Made by a program: the position numbers and the translations under genes. From Amycolatopsis orientalis DSM 40040 = KCTC 9412 (GTDB taxonomy: Bacteria > Actinomycetota > Actinomycetes > Mycobacteriales > Pseudonocardiaceae): 64,000 nt of DNA. Shown here piece by piece: positions 46,275-54,641 of the stretch (within the stretch, counting starts at the first letter, position 1; each line of letters begins with the position of its first letter). The stretch covers positions 186,001-250,000 of the forward strand of contig NZ_ASJB01000043.1 of assembly GCF_000478275.1 (NCBI RefSeq), given 5' to 3'. The notes beneath the pieces were generated by a model, which saw only the letters and a program-made list of their open reading frames with translations, made no database searches and had not been told where the DNA came from.

Positions 46275-47657
46275 TCAAGCCCTCTCACGGAAAAGAACGC
46301 CGGGGTTGAGGATCCCGGCCGGGTCGAAGCTCTCCTTGATCCGGCGCATCAGCGCGATCTTCGCCGGGTCCTCCAGATCGAGGAAATACGCGGACTTGAC
46401 CTGCCCCAGGCCGTGCTCGCCGGAGATCGCGCCGCCGAGTTCCATCCCGAGCGCGAAGATGTCGCTCAGCAGTTTCTTTCGCTTCTCCGCGTCCTTGCAG
46501 AAGATGGCGAGGTGGACGTTCCCGTCGCCCGCGTGCCCGCAGCCGAGTGCGCCCGCCTCGCGTGACAACGCCATTTCCCTGGTCCGGCGCAGGAATTCCG
46601 GCATCGCGGACCGCGGGACGACCACGTCGATGACGTCGTCGGCGCCCGCCGCCTTGGCCGTCCAGAAGGCCTTTTCACGGGCTTCGATGAGCTTGCGCGC
46701 CGAACCGCCCTCCAGCACGTAGACGTCCATCGCGCCGACATCGCCCAGCAGTCCGCCGAGTTCCTCGATGTCGGCGTGCAGCCGGTCGTTGTCGCGGTTT
46801 TCCAGTGCCACCACCAGATAGGCCTGCGCCGAGTCGCGGATCCCGTCCGGGACGCCGAGGCTGAGCTTCTCGTTGTAGCTGATCGCGGCGAGGGTCAGGT
46901 TGTCGATGTATTCGAGGATATGCGGCGCGAGCCCGGTGGAGATGATCTTCGGGACGACGGTCATCACCTCGTCGAAGGTCTCGAACGGGGCGAGCACCGT
47001 GGCGCCGTGCGGCAGGCGCGGGTACAGCTTCACGATGATCTCGGTCGCGATCGCGAGCGTGCCTTCGGAACCGATGATCAGCTGCGTCAGGTCGTACCCG
47101 GTCGACACCTTCGAGGTCTTGCCGCCGGTCCGGATGATCTCGCCGGTGGGCAGCACCGCCTGCAACCCCACGACGTTGTGCCGCGTGACGCCGTATTTGA
47201 CCGCGCGCATCCCGCCCGCGTTCGTCCCGACGTTGCCGCCGACACTCGCGCTCAGTTCGCCGGGATGGACGGTGTAGCCGAGTCCGGCCTTCGCGGCCTT
47301 TTCGTCCAATTCGGACAGTGTGACGCCGGGCTGGACGACGGCGACGTGGTTCTCGGCGTCGATCTCCAGGATCGTGTTCATCCGCTCGAAGGAGATCACC
47401 ATGCCGTCCGCGCTCGGCCGCGCGCCGCCGGAGAGTCCCGTGCCCGACCCTCTCGCGGTGACCGGCACGCCGGATTCGCCAGCCGCCTTGAGCAGCTCGG
47501 CGACTTCTTCGGCGCTTCCCGGTTTCGCCAGGTAGGCGGGCTGCTGCGGGGCGGCCGTCAACGCCTCGTCGTGTGCGTAGTCCTCGGGGATCGCCTCACC
47601 GGCCAGCAGATTCGTGTCCCCGACGATCTCGGCGAACCGTGCCGCAACATCGCCCAT
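46275..47657 (-). CDS. FAD-linked 2-hydroxyacid oxidase (GlcD / D-lactate dehydrogenase-like)
   Basis: 460 residues from the ATG at 47657, with GAGGAAGGG upstream. The FAD PP-loop of the VAO family is RGSGTGLSGGARPSADG (near residues 70-87), followed by VQPGVTLSELDEKAAKAGL and SVGGNVGTNAGGMRAVKYG. The C-terminal part has GCGHAGDGNVHLAIF and SGEHGLGQVKSAYF, which close the active site in GlcD/LDHD enzymes. It oxidises a D-2-hydroxyacid to the 2-oxoacid. No GlcE/GlcF or iron-sulfur partner is present, so it resembles single-chain D-lactate or glycolate dehydrogenases. It is coupled with the TPP enzyme downstream. Confidence 0.92.
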   Translation of the reverse strand: MGDVAARFAEIVGDTNLLAGEAIPEDYAHDEALTAAPQQPAYLAKPGSAEEVAELLKAAGESGVPVTARGSGTGLSGGARPSADGMVISFERMNTILEIDAENHVAVVQPGVTLSELDEKAAKAGLGYTVHPGELSASVGGNVGTNAGGMRAVKYGVTRHNVVGLQAVLPTGEIIRTGGKTSKVSTGYDLTQLIIGSEGTLAIATEIIVKLYPRLPHGATVLAPFETFDEVMTVVPKIISTGLAPHILEYIDNLTLAAISYNEKLSLGVPDGIRDSAQAYLVVALENRDNDRLHADIEELGGLLGDVGAMDVYVLEGGSARKLIEAREKAFWTAKAAGADDVIDVVVPRSAMPEFLRRTREMALSREAGALGCGHAGDGNVHLAIFCKDAEKRKKLLSDIFALGMELGGAISGEHGLGQVKSAYFLDLEDPAKIALMRRIKESFDPAGILNPGVLFRERA

Positions 47658-47834
47658 CGGCTGCCCTTCCTCGCGCTTCATTGCCTGGTTACCGAAGCGT
47701 AGTACGTAGTGGGCGGCGACGGCTATGAATCCTTTTCATGTTTGCCGTCCGGTGGTCACAACCTCGCGACAACCTCACTCGGTTACCCATGTCGCAGCGG
47801 GCCGCGGCGGCCCGCCGGAAGGGGTGGACGCTCG

Positions 47835-48638
47835 ATGGGACCAAGAATGAGACGGATCGCGACGCTGGGAGCGGCGCTCGCGGTCCTGTTCGGGCTCGCG
47901 GTACCGGTGGCCGCGAGCGGGCAGGCGGGCTGTACGGCGCCCGTGGTGAACGTCAGCGGCGTCAGCCAGGTCGAGGGGACGAGCGCCGGATACACCACCT
48001 TCGTGTTCACCGTCTCGATCGCCGACGGCGGATGCGCGCCGCAAGGTTCGGTCGAATTCCGGACGATCGAAGGCAACGGCTCGCCGGTCGATCCGGCGTT
48101 CGTCGCGAAGGAGAGCGTCGACTACCTGCCGCGTGCGGGCACGCTGACCTGGTCCGGGAGGGCGGATACGCAGACCGTCGTGGTCAAGGTCCGCGCCGAT
48201 TCCCTCGCGGAGAACGACGAGATGTTCTCCCTCCGCCTGTCCGATGCGAAGGGCCTGCGGATCGGCCATAGCGTCGGCGTCGCCTGGGTGGCCGACGACG
48301 ACGTGGTCAAAACCGCGCCGCTGGCCGCCACCCAGGAAGGCGAGATCTGCTGGTCGATTCCGCCCGCCTTCGCACAGGGCGGCGGCTGCAAGGTGCCGCT
48401 CGTGCTTTCCCGGCCATGGACGGCGGGACCGCTCACGGTCCGCTATCGCACCGAAGGTTCCGGGCATATACCGGTGAAGGACGGTGTCGTGGTCTTCCAG
48501 CCCGGGCAGACGAGGGGATACGCCGAGTTCACGGTCTTGCCGGATCAGGCCGGAAAGGCGCGGGTCGAGTTCTTCGAGCCGTCGGACGGCAAGCTCGTGT
48601 ACGCGACCTCGACGGTGGTGATCAGCCCCGGCCGGTGA
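47835..48638 (+). CDS. Secreted Calx-beta-like domain protein
   Basis: 267 residues from the ATG at 47835; another ATG at 47847 is possible. A signal peptide (RRIATLGAALAVLFGLAVPVAASG) ends near residue 34. The mature part is beta-rich. The first half resembles a Calx-beta repeat (VNVSGVSQVEGTSAGYTTFVF, with DYLPRAGTLTWSGRADTQTV and NDEMFSLRLSDAKGLRIG). The second half (CWSIPPAFAQGGGCKVPLVL, GVVVFQPGQTRGYAEFTVL) may be a second, divergent one. Such domains bind calcium or mediate adhesion in surface proteins. It overlaps the 3' end of the convergent AfsR-like gene by 17 bases. Confidence 0.78.
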   Translation: MGPRMRRIATLGAALAVLFGLAVPVAASGQAGCTAPVVNVSGVSQVEGTSAGYTTFVFTVSIADGGCAPQGSVEFRTIEGNGSPVDPAFVAKESVDYLPRAGTLTWSGRADTQTVVVKVRADSLAENDEMFSLRLSDAKGLRIGHSVGVAWVADDDVVKTAPLAATQEGEICWSIPPAFAQGGGCKVPLVLSRPWTAGPLTVRYRTEGSGHIPVKDGVVVFQPGQTRGYAEFTVLPDQAGKARVEFFEPSDGKLVYATSTVVISPGR

Positions 48639-51609
48639 CCAGATCGGCGTCGGCCGTCGCGTTCGCCCGCCGGTACAGCTCGATCGCTCGAGCCCAATGG
48701 GTGGCCGCGGCGGCCGTGTCGCCGCATCGTGCCTCGAGATCACCAAGGTCGCGGCGCAGGTGGGCCTCCTCGTACGGATCGGGAACCCCGGCCCGGACCG
48801 CGAGGCCGCGTTCGAGGTTCTCCCGTGCCGCGGCCAGATCACCGAGCCCGAGGTGGGCGCGGCCGAGCCGGTCGAGCGCGGCCGCCTCACTGTGCCGGTT
48901 ACCGACGTCCCGGCTGATCACCAAGGCCTGGTCGAAATCGTCCCGCGCGGCCCGGAAGTCGCGGCGGGCAAGGTGGACCTGGCCGGCGTGCAGCAGCGAT
49001 TCCCATTCCTGCCACCGGTCTCCGATCGCCCGGGACGCGGCCAGTGCCTTGCCGAGATGCTCCAGCGCGACCTCGTGATCACCGAGTTCCTCGTAGGCCT
49101 CGCCGAGCGTGTCCAGGGTGGCGGCCTCCAGCCGGGCGTTGCCGAGTTCGCGGAACGTCTCCAGCGCGGCCGCCAGCGGGGTGAGGCCGTCGATCGCCTG
49201 GCCGCGACGGATGTAGGCGTGGCCGAGGTTGCGCTGCGACAGCGCGCGCCCGAGCCGGTTGCCCGCCTCGGTGCACCGCTCCACCGCGAGCCGGTACGCG
49301 GTGATGGCCTCGTCGAACCGGCGCAGCGCGGCGTAGGCGTTCGCGGTGTTGTTGTGGATATGCCCTTCGCCTTCGAGGTCACCCGCCGCGCGGGCGGCCT
49401 TCAGAGCGCGGGCGTTGGTTTCGAGCGCGTCCGTCAGCCTGCGGGTCATGAAGTAGGCCGCGCCCAGCGCGCGCAGCATTTCCGCCTCCGCCAAGGGATC
49501 GGCGAGTTCGGCGGCCGCCGCGGCGCCCTCGCGGCAGAGGCCGACGCGCTCGTTCCAGCCGCCCGTGGTGTCGTAGAAACTGGTGAGCAGGTAGGTGAGC
49601 TGCCAGGCGGCGGTGTTGCGGCCGTGTTCGCGCGCGAAGCGCACCACGGGCAGCAGATTCGCGCGTTCGGCACCCAGGAACGCCAGTGCCGCAAGCCTTT
49701 CCGCCGGGAACGGCCGCTCGGGCGCGGGATGGCGCAGTGCCGGGGTGACCAGATCGCGGTTCGGGTCGATGATCCGGTTCGCCTCGGCGGCGACGTGCAG
49801 ATACCAGTCGATCAGCCGGTCCGCCGCTTCGGCACGGCTCGACGTCGTTTCGTCGGCGCGAGCGCACGCGACGGCGAATTCGCGGATCAGATCGTGGAAG
49901 CGGTAGCGGTCCGGACCGGCCGGGGTGATCAGGTGCGCGGCGGACAACGCGGCACACGCGGTCCGGCCCACTTCGGCGGACACCCCGCACAGCGCGGCTC
50001 CGAGCGCCGAACCGAACGACGTCCCCGGAGTCGACCCGGCGAGCCGGAACAACCGCGCCGAAGCGTGGTCCAACGGCAGGTACGCGCTCGCGAGGACGGT
50101 TTTGACCGTCCGGGAATCTCCTTGCACGGCAAGGGATTCCAAGCGGCCGGCGGCGGTCAGCTCGTGGGTGAGCTCCGCGATCGGGCGGTCCGGCTCGCCG
50201 GTCAGGCGCGCGGCCGCGATCCGCAGTGCCAGCGGCATCCCGTCGCACAGCCTGGCCAGGCGCGCCGCCTGCCCGGGTTCGCGGGCGACTCGATCGGCAC
50301 CCAGTACCCGGGTGAGCAGGGTCATCGATTCCGGGTCGGCCAGCGCGTCGAGGGCGAGCACGTGGACGGCGTGCCTGCTGCCGAGTGCGGCGAGGGTCTG
50401 CCTGCTGGTCACGATCAGCATCGCCTTCGCCGTTCCGGGGACGAGAGGCAGGATCTGGTCGACGCCGCCCGCGTTGTCGGCGACGATCACGCAGCGCCTG
50501 CCGTGCAGCAGCGAGCGGTAGAGCGCGGCGCGTTCGGCCGTCGCGTCGGGCAAACGGTCGTCGGGGAGGCCGAGTCCACGCGACAGATGCGCGAGCGCGT
50601 CGCCGGGGGACACGGCCTCGCGCGGGTCGTGCCCGGCGAGATCGAGGAAGAGCTGGCCGTCGGGGAAGCGGTCCGCGATACGGTGCGCCCACTGCACGGC
50701 GAGCGCGGATTTGCCCATCCCGGCCGCGCCGGAGATGACCACGACCGGTGGCTCGGGTTCGTCGAGGAGCCGGTCCAGCGAAGCGAGTTCCTGTTGGCGT
50801 CCGGTGAAATGCCCGACGCGGGCGGGGAGCTGGGCGGGTGCTGTGCCGCGGGCGGGCGCGTCGAGTTCGGGTGCGCGGCGCAGGATCGCCGTATGCAGTT
50901 CGACCAGTTCCGGGCCCGGATCGGCGCCGAACTCCTCGGCCAGTCCCCGGCGCACGGCCTGGAAGGTTTCCAGTGCTTCGGCGTGCCTGCCGCAGCGATG
51001 CAGGGCGAGCATCTGCAGCGCGGCGAGCCGCTCGCGGTACGGATGCCCGGCCCGCAGCCGCGGCAGTTCCCGGACGACCTCTTCGTGGTCGCCGAGCCGG
51101 AGTTCCGCGTGCAGGAGTTCTTCCCAGGCGGACAGCCACAGTTCCTGGAGGCGTTCGACCTCCCGGAGCCCCCAGCCGTCCAGTTCGGCGTCCGCGAACG
51201 CTTCGCCGCGCCAGAGCCGCAGCGCCTCGCGCAACGCCGTCACCGCCTGGCCGGGCGTGTTCCCCTTGGCGGCACGAAGTGTTTCCTCGAAACGGAGAGC
51301 GTCGACTGAGGACGGCGCGACCGTGAGGACATACCCGGGTTTACGGGTCAGCAGTACCGGCGGGAATCCGCAGTCCTCCAGCGCCTGCCGGATCCTCGCG
51401 ACGTGGCTGTGCAGGGTCTTCACCGCGGTGCGGGGCGGGTCCTCGCCCCAGAGGACGTCGACCAGCCGCGGGATCGGCACGACCGTGCCCGCGTGCAGGG
51501 CGAGGACGCCGAGCACGGCTCGTTGGCGGGCGCCGTGGAGCTCCGCCCGCCCGGTGGGGCCGATCGCTTCGACCGGGCCCAGCACCCGTAGTTCCCCTGG
51601 CCCGGGCAC
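48622..51609 (-). CDS. AfsR/SARP-type regulator (BTAD, NB-ARC, TPR)
   Basis: 995 residues from the GTG at 51609, with GGAGGGAGC upstream; a TTG at 51666 would extend it. Order of parts: an OmpR-like winged helix (residues 5-90, RQRAVLGVLALHAG to LHSHVARIRQALE), the bacterial transcriptional activation domain (95-240), an NB-ARC ATPase (Walker A SGAAGMGKSALAVQWAHR near 300; RRCVIVADNAGG), and a C-terminal TPR array of at least six repeats (LGRALSQRNLGHAYIRRGQ, LDTLGEAYEELGDHEVALEH). AfsR-like proteins activate secondary metabolism or differentiation genes. Genes on both sides encode secreted proteins of unknown role, one divergent, which are possible targets. Confidence 0.93.
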   Translation of the reverse strand: MPGPGELRVLGPVEAIGPTGRAELHGARQRAVLGVLALHAGTVVPIPRLVDVLWGEDPPRTAVKTLHSHVARIRQALEDCGFPPVLLTRKPGYVLTVAPSSVDALRFEETLRAAKGNTPGQAVTALREALRLWRGEAFADAELDGWGLREVERLQELWLSAWEELLHAELRLGDHEEVVRELPRLRAGHPYRERLAALQMLALHRCGRHAEALETFQAVRRGLAEEFGADPGPELVELHTAILRRAPELDAPARGTAPAQLPARVGHFTGRQQELASLDRLLDEPEPPVVVISGAAGMGKSALAVQWAHRIADRFPDGQLFLDLAGHDPREAVSPGDALAHLSRGLGLPDDRLPDATAERAALYRSLLHGRRCVIVADNAGGVDQILPLVPGTAKAMLIVTSRQTLAALGSRHAVHVLALDALADPESMTLLTRVLGADRVAREPGQAARLARLCDGMPLALRIAAARLTGEPDRPIAELTHELTAAGRLESLAVQGDSRTVKTVLASAYLPLDHASARLFRLAGSTPGTSFGSALGAALCGVSAEVGRTACAALSAAHLITPAGPDRYRFHDLIREFAVACARADETTSSRAEAADRLIDWYLHVAAEANRIIDPNRDLVTPALRHPAPERPFPAERLAALAFLGAERANLLPVVRFAREHGRNTAAWQLTYLLTSFYDTTGGWNERVGLCREGAAAAAELADPLAEAEMLRALGAAYFMTRRLTDALETNARALKAARAAGDLEGEGHIHNNTANAYAALRRFDEAITAYRLAVERCTEAGNRLGRALSQRNLGHAYIRRGQAIDGLTPLAAALETFRELGNARLEAATLDTLGEAYEELGDHEVALEHLGKALAASRAIGDRWQEWESLLHAGQVHLARRDFRAARDDFDQALVISRDVGNRHSEAAALDRLGRAHLGLGDLAAARENLERGLAVRAGVPDPYEEAHLRRDLGDLEARCGDTAAAATHWARAIELYRRANATADADLVTGRG

Positions 51610-51758
51610 CCCCGCTCCCTCCGGCTGGTGACCCCGGTGAGCGTATCCGGGTGAAGACCCACCCAAATCGGCCGATTAGGGCACACGATCTCGACAACCC
51701 CGCCACAACCGGCTTGGCCGACGGTCGGTGGATCGAATGTTCCGCCCAAGGAGGGACC

Positions 51759-52745
51759 ATGATCCGCAGGAATCCGCGGCGCCGCCGGACGCTGCTCGCC
51801 TCGGCCGTCTTGGCGGTCGCGACACTGTTCGCGGGTGTCGCACCGGCCGTGCAGGCCGCACCGGAAGGCCGCGCCGACGTCTTCATCCGGGACAACACGT
51901 CCGACGTGGGGTTCGAGCCCTCGTCCGGTTCGCTCTACTCCAGCCCCGACATCCGGGTGTGCAACTCGCCGGGACCCGTATGCCCCGCCGACCAGCCGGT
52001 CGTCCAGGGGAGCACCGCCTACATCAACGTTTTCCTGAACAACCCCGGTCCGTACGGGGACGCGCTCGAGAAGGGCACGCTGCAGCTCTACTACACGAAA
52101 CAAGGCACCGTGGCGCAATGGCCGAGCCAGTGGAACTACATCGGTTCGGCCACCGACGTGAGCGTGCCCTACGGCGTCAAACGGGTCGTCATCCCGTGGA
52201 AGGTGCCGTTCGGCTCGCACTTCTGCCTGCTGGCCCGGTGGCTTTCGCCGACCGATCTGCCGACCGAGGGCCCGAGCACGTCCGCGAACACGCGGAACAA
52301 CAACAACATCGCCTGGCACAACGTGAACGTGATCCCGTTCAAGATCAAGATCCCACAGCTCAGGCCGATCGTGTTCGGCTGGGACGGTCCCGACCCCACC
52401 ACGGTCGGCGACCTCGTCTTCACCCAGCCGGGCAGGCCGTTCACCGGCCCCGGGCGGATCACCATCGACCTCGGTCCCGATCTCGCGGCACGCTGGCGGG
52501 CCGGCGGCGCGAAGGGTGAGGGCATCGAACGGGTCGGCGAGACCGAGCTGGCCATCGTGAACCCGCAGCGGGCCCGGATCGGCGGACTGACGTTCAAGGC
52601 GGGCGAACAGGTGGACGCCAGGCTGAGCTTCACCGCCGGAGCCGAAGCGGAGGGCGGGCAGTACACCGTCCACGTGACCCAGGTCGACCAGCGCGGCGCA
52701 GAGGTCGGCGGCGTCGAATACCGGCTCGACGGCGAACGGCAGTAA
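51759..52745 (+). CDS. Secreted protein with CARDB/Ig-like domain
   Basis: 328 residues from the ATG at 51759, which has AAGGAGGGACC before it. A Sec signal peptide with an Arg-rich start (MIRRNPRRRRTLLASAVLAV) ends at AVQA near residue 33. The mature protein starts DVFIRDNTSDVGFEPSSGSL and continues YSSPDIRVCN. This resembles the domain found beside secreted peptidases, where it acts as a structural or binding module. The second half (NNNNIAWHNVNVIPF, FTAGAEAEGGQYTVHVTQVD) is a further beta domain. No catalytic site is visible. Divergent from the AfsR-like gene, 149 bp between starts. Confidence 0.78.
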   Translation: MIRRNPRRRRTLLASAVLAVATLFAGVAPAVQAAPEGRADVFIRDNTSDVGFEPSSGSLYSSPDIRVCNSPGPVCPADQPVVQGSTAYINVFLNNPGPYGDALEKGTLQLYYTKQGTVAQWPSQWNYIGSATDVSVPYGVKRVVIPWKVPFGSHFCLLARWLSPTDLPTEGPSTSANTRNNNNIAWHNVNVIPFKIKIPQLRPIVFGWDGPDPTTVGDLVFTQPGRPFTGPGRITIDLGPDLAARWRAGGAKGEGIERVGETELAIVNPQRARIGGLTFKAGEQVDARLSFTAGAEAEGGQYTVHVTQVDQRGAEVGGVEYRLDGERQ

Positions 52746-52763
52746 GCCAGGGAGGGGTGCCGG

Positions 52764-52803
52764 CCCGTGGGCGGTGAGGGGAGAATCCCTTACCGCCCAC
52801 GGG
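52764..52803. terminator. Bidirectional hairpin terminator
   Basis: 17-bp arms (52764-52780 and 52787-52803) with one G-U-type mismatch and a 6-nt loop, between convergent genes; it marks the left edge of the GntR-controlled catabolic island. Confidence 0.7.
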
Positions 52804-52805
52804 TT

Positions 52806-53303
52806 TCACGCACGTGCGAAGGAAAGCGTCTCGCCCTCGACTCCGCGCAGCCAGAGATCCTGCGCGGCCTCCGCCATTTCGGCCAGCCCCTCCTCGATGG
52901 TCGCGAACACGTTGCCGGGCACCCAGCCCGCGTCCCCGTTGATCAGCAGATTGTTGCGGCCGTAGAAGATCGCGAGGTCGGTCGCACCCTGGTCGCTGTG
53001 GGCCTCACTGCCCTCGTCGTAGCCGTAGGCCGGGTTGCCGATCTCCCACGCCTCGAAGCCGAAGTACACGACATCACCCGGGATCGGGGTCACCGTGGGG
53101 TTTTCGCGACCGGGCTTCGGCTCGGCGAAGGGCGGCACGAGGGTGTAGACCTCGTTCCTGGCGTACTTCGCGTGGTAGGCGGAACCGCTCTGCGGCAACG
53201 CGTCCCAGACCGCGCGGCAGGTCCGCGGGGCCTCGGCGTCGAGCAGCCGGGCCCGGCAGGACACCCCGCGCTTGTCGAGGGTGATCGTGATGTAGCGGGC
53301 CAT
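52806..53303 (-). CDS. DUF3830 (cyclophilin-like fold) protein
   Basis: 165 residues from the ATG at 53303, overlapping the aminotransferase stop (ATGA). The DUF3830 pattern is present: RYITITLDKRGVSCRARLLD, TCRAVWDALPQSGSAYHAKYARNEVY, PGDVVYFGFEAWEIGNPAYG and TDLAIFYGRNNLLINGDAGWVP. The family has a cyclophilin-like beta-barrel and no assigned reaction. Coupling to an aminotransferase, and the presence of an amidase and maleate-isomerase-type proteins in the cluster, suggest it is a metabolic enzyme or binding protein of the same pathway. It is the last gene of its operon, followed by a hairpin. Confidence 0.85.
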   Translation of the reverse strand: MARYITITLDKRGVSCRARLLDAEAPRTCRAVWDALPQSGSAYHAKYARNEVYTLVPPFAEPKPGRENPTVTPIPGDVVYFGFEAWEIGNPAYGYDEGSEAHSDQGATDLAIFYGRNNLLINGDAGWVPGNVFATIEEGLAEMAEAAQDLWLRGVEGETLSFARA

Positions 53304-54553
53304 CACTCGACCCCCGCCACGACGTCGCCCCAGATCCGCAGGGCGTCGTCCACCTGTTCGGCGTTGACGACCAGTGGCGGGACCATCCGGACGACGTTCA
53401 TGTACGCCCCGCAGGTCAGCAGCAGCAACCCGTTGGCGGACGCGGCTTTCTGCGCCGCCTGGGCCTTCGCGGTGTCCGGTTCGCCGTCCGGGGTGGTGAA
53501 TTCGGAACCGACCAGCAGCCCCAGCCCCCGGACGTCGCCGATCGACGGCGACTTGTCCGCGATCACCCGCACCCCTTCGAGCAGTTGCCGTCCGCGTTCG
53601 GCGGCGTTCTCGACCAGCCCCTCCCGCTGGATCACCTCGAGCGTGGCGATCGCCGCCGCGCAGGCCACCGCGTTGCCGCCGTAGGTTCCGCCCTGCGAAC
53701 CGGGGAGCGCCTTCGCCATCAACTCCTCCGACGCGGCGATGCCCGAGATCGGGAACCCACTCGCGAGTCCCTTCGCGATGAGCACGATGTCCGGGCGCAC
53801 CCCGAAGTGGTCGTGACCCCAGAACTTGCCCGTCCGGCCGAAGCCGGTCTGGATCTCGTCCATCACCAGCAGGATGCCGTGTTTGTCGGCACGTTCCCGC
53901 AAGCCCGCCAGGAACTCCGTGTTCGCCGGGACGTATCCGCCCTCGCCGAGCACCGGCTCGATGAAGAACGCGGCCGTCTCGTTCGGCGCGCAGACCGTCG
54001 CGAACAGGTAGTCGAGCTCGCGCAGGGCGAACTTCGTCGCGGTCTCCTCGTCCCAGCCGTAGTGGAAGGCGTAGGGGAAGGGCGCGACGTGCACGCCGGA
54101 CATGAGCGGCGAGATCCCGGCGCTGAACCGGGTCCCCGAGGTCGTCATGGTCGCCGCCGCGACCGTCCGGCCGTGGAACCCGCCCTGGAAGACGATGACG
54201 TTGGGACGCTTCGTCGCCTGGCGCGACAGCCGGAGCGCCGCCTCGACAGCCTCGCTGCCCGAGTTGGCGTAGAAGAGTGAATTCAAGCCCTGCGGCAGGA
54301 CGCTGCCCAGCTTCTCGGTCAGGTCCAGCATCGGCTTGTGCATGACCGTCGTGTACTGACCGTGGATGAGCTTGCCGATCTGTTCCCGCGCGGCGCTCAC
54401 CACATGCGGGTGGCAGTGGCCGGTGCTGGTCACGCCGATACCGGCGGTGAAATCCAGGTGACGTTTGCCATCGGTGTCGTAGAGGTACACCCCTTCACCG
54501 TGGTCGACCACGACCGGCGTTGCCTGCTTGAGCAGCGGTGATAGCTGGGCCAT
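53303..54553 (-). CDS. Class III (omega) aminotransferase, GABA-transaminase-like
   Basis: 416 residues from the ATG at 54553, with AGGAGCG upstream; the long N-terminal extension in the open frame is non-coding because it crosses the operator. Class III motifs are clear: GIGVTSTGHCHPHVVSAA, YANSGSEAVEAALRLSRQ, DEIQTGFGRTGKFWGHDHFG, and the PLP lysine in LIAKGLASGFPISG. It moves an amino group from an omega-amino acid such as GABA to a 2-oxoacid, giving a semialdehyde. The divergent gene at 54642 encodes a semialdehyde dehydrogenase, so the pair forms a transamination-oxidation step. The start region contains a GntR-type operator. Confidence 0.9.
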   Translation of the reverse strand: MAQLSPLLKQATPVVVDHGEGVYLYDTDGKRHLDFTAGIGVTSTGHCHPHVVSAAREQIGKLIHGQYTTVMHKPMLDLTEKLGSVLPQGLNSLFYANSGSEAVEAALRLSRQATKRPNVIVFQGGFHGRTVAAATMTTSGTRFSAGISPLMSGVHVAPFPYAFHYGWDEETATKFALRELDYLFATVCAPNETAAFFIEPVLGEGGYVPANTEFLAGLRERADKHGILLVMDEIQTGFGRTGKFWGHDHFGVRPDIVLIAKGLASGFPISGIAASEELMAKALPGSQGGTYGGNAVACAAAIATLEVIQREGLVENAAERGRQLLEGVRVIADKSPSIGDVRGLGLLVGSEFTTPDGEPDTAKAQAAQKAASANGLLLLTCGAYMNVVRMVPPLVVNAEQVDDALRIWGDVVAGVE

Positions 54554-54586
54554 GGGCTGCGCTCCTAGGTCGGCTGAGCTGTTGTC

Positions 54587-54600
54587 GATTGTTGACAATA
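54587..54600. promoter_or_regulatory. GntR operator, site 1
   Basis: GATTGTTGACAATA between the divergent aminotransferase and semialdehyde-dehydrogenase genes. It matches sites at 59416-59429 and 60244-60257 at 13 or 12 of 14 positions. It is the only strong dyad in this 88-bp gap. Confidence 0.8.
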
Positions 54601-54641
54601 TCCATAGCATGGCGTTCGGGACAACATGGAGGAGCGTTGGG

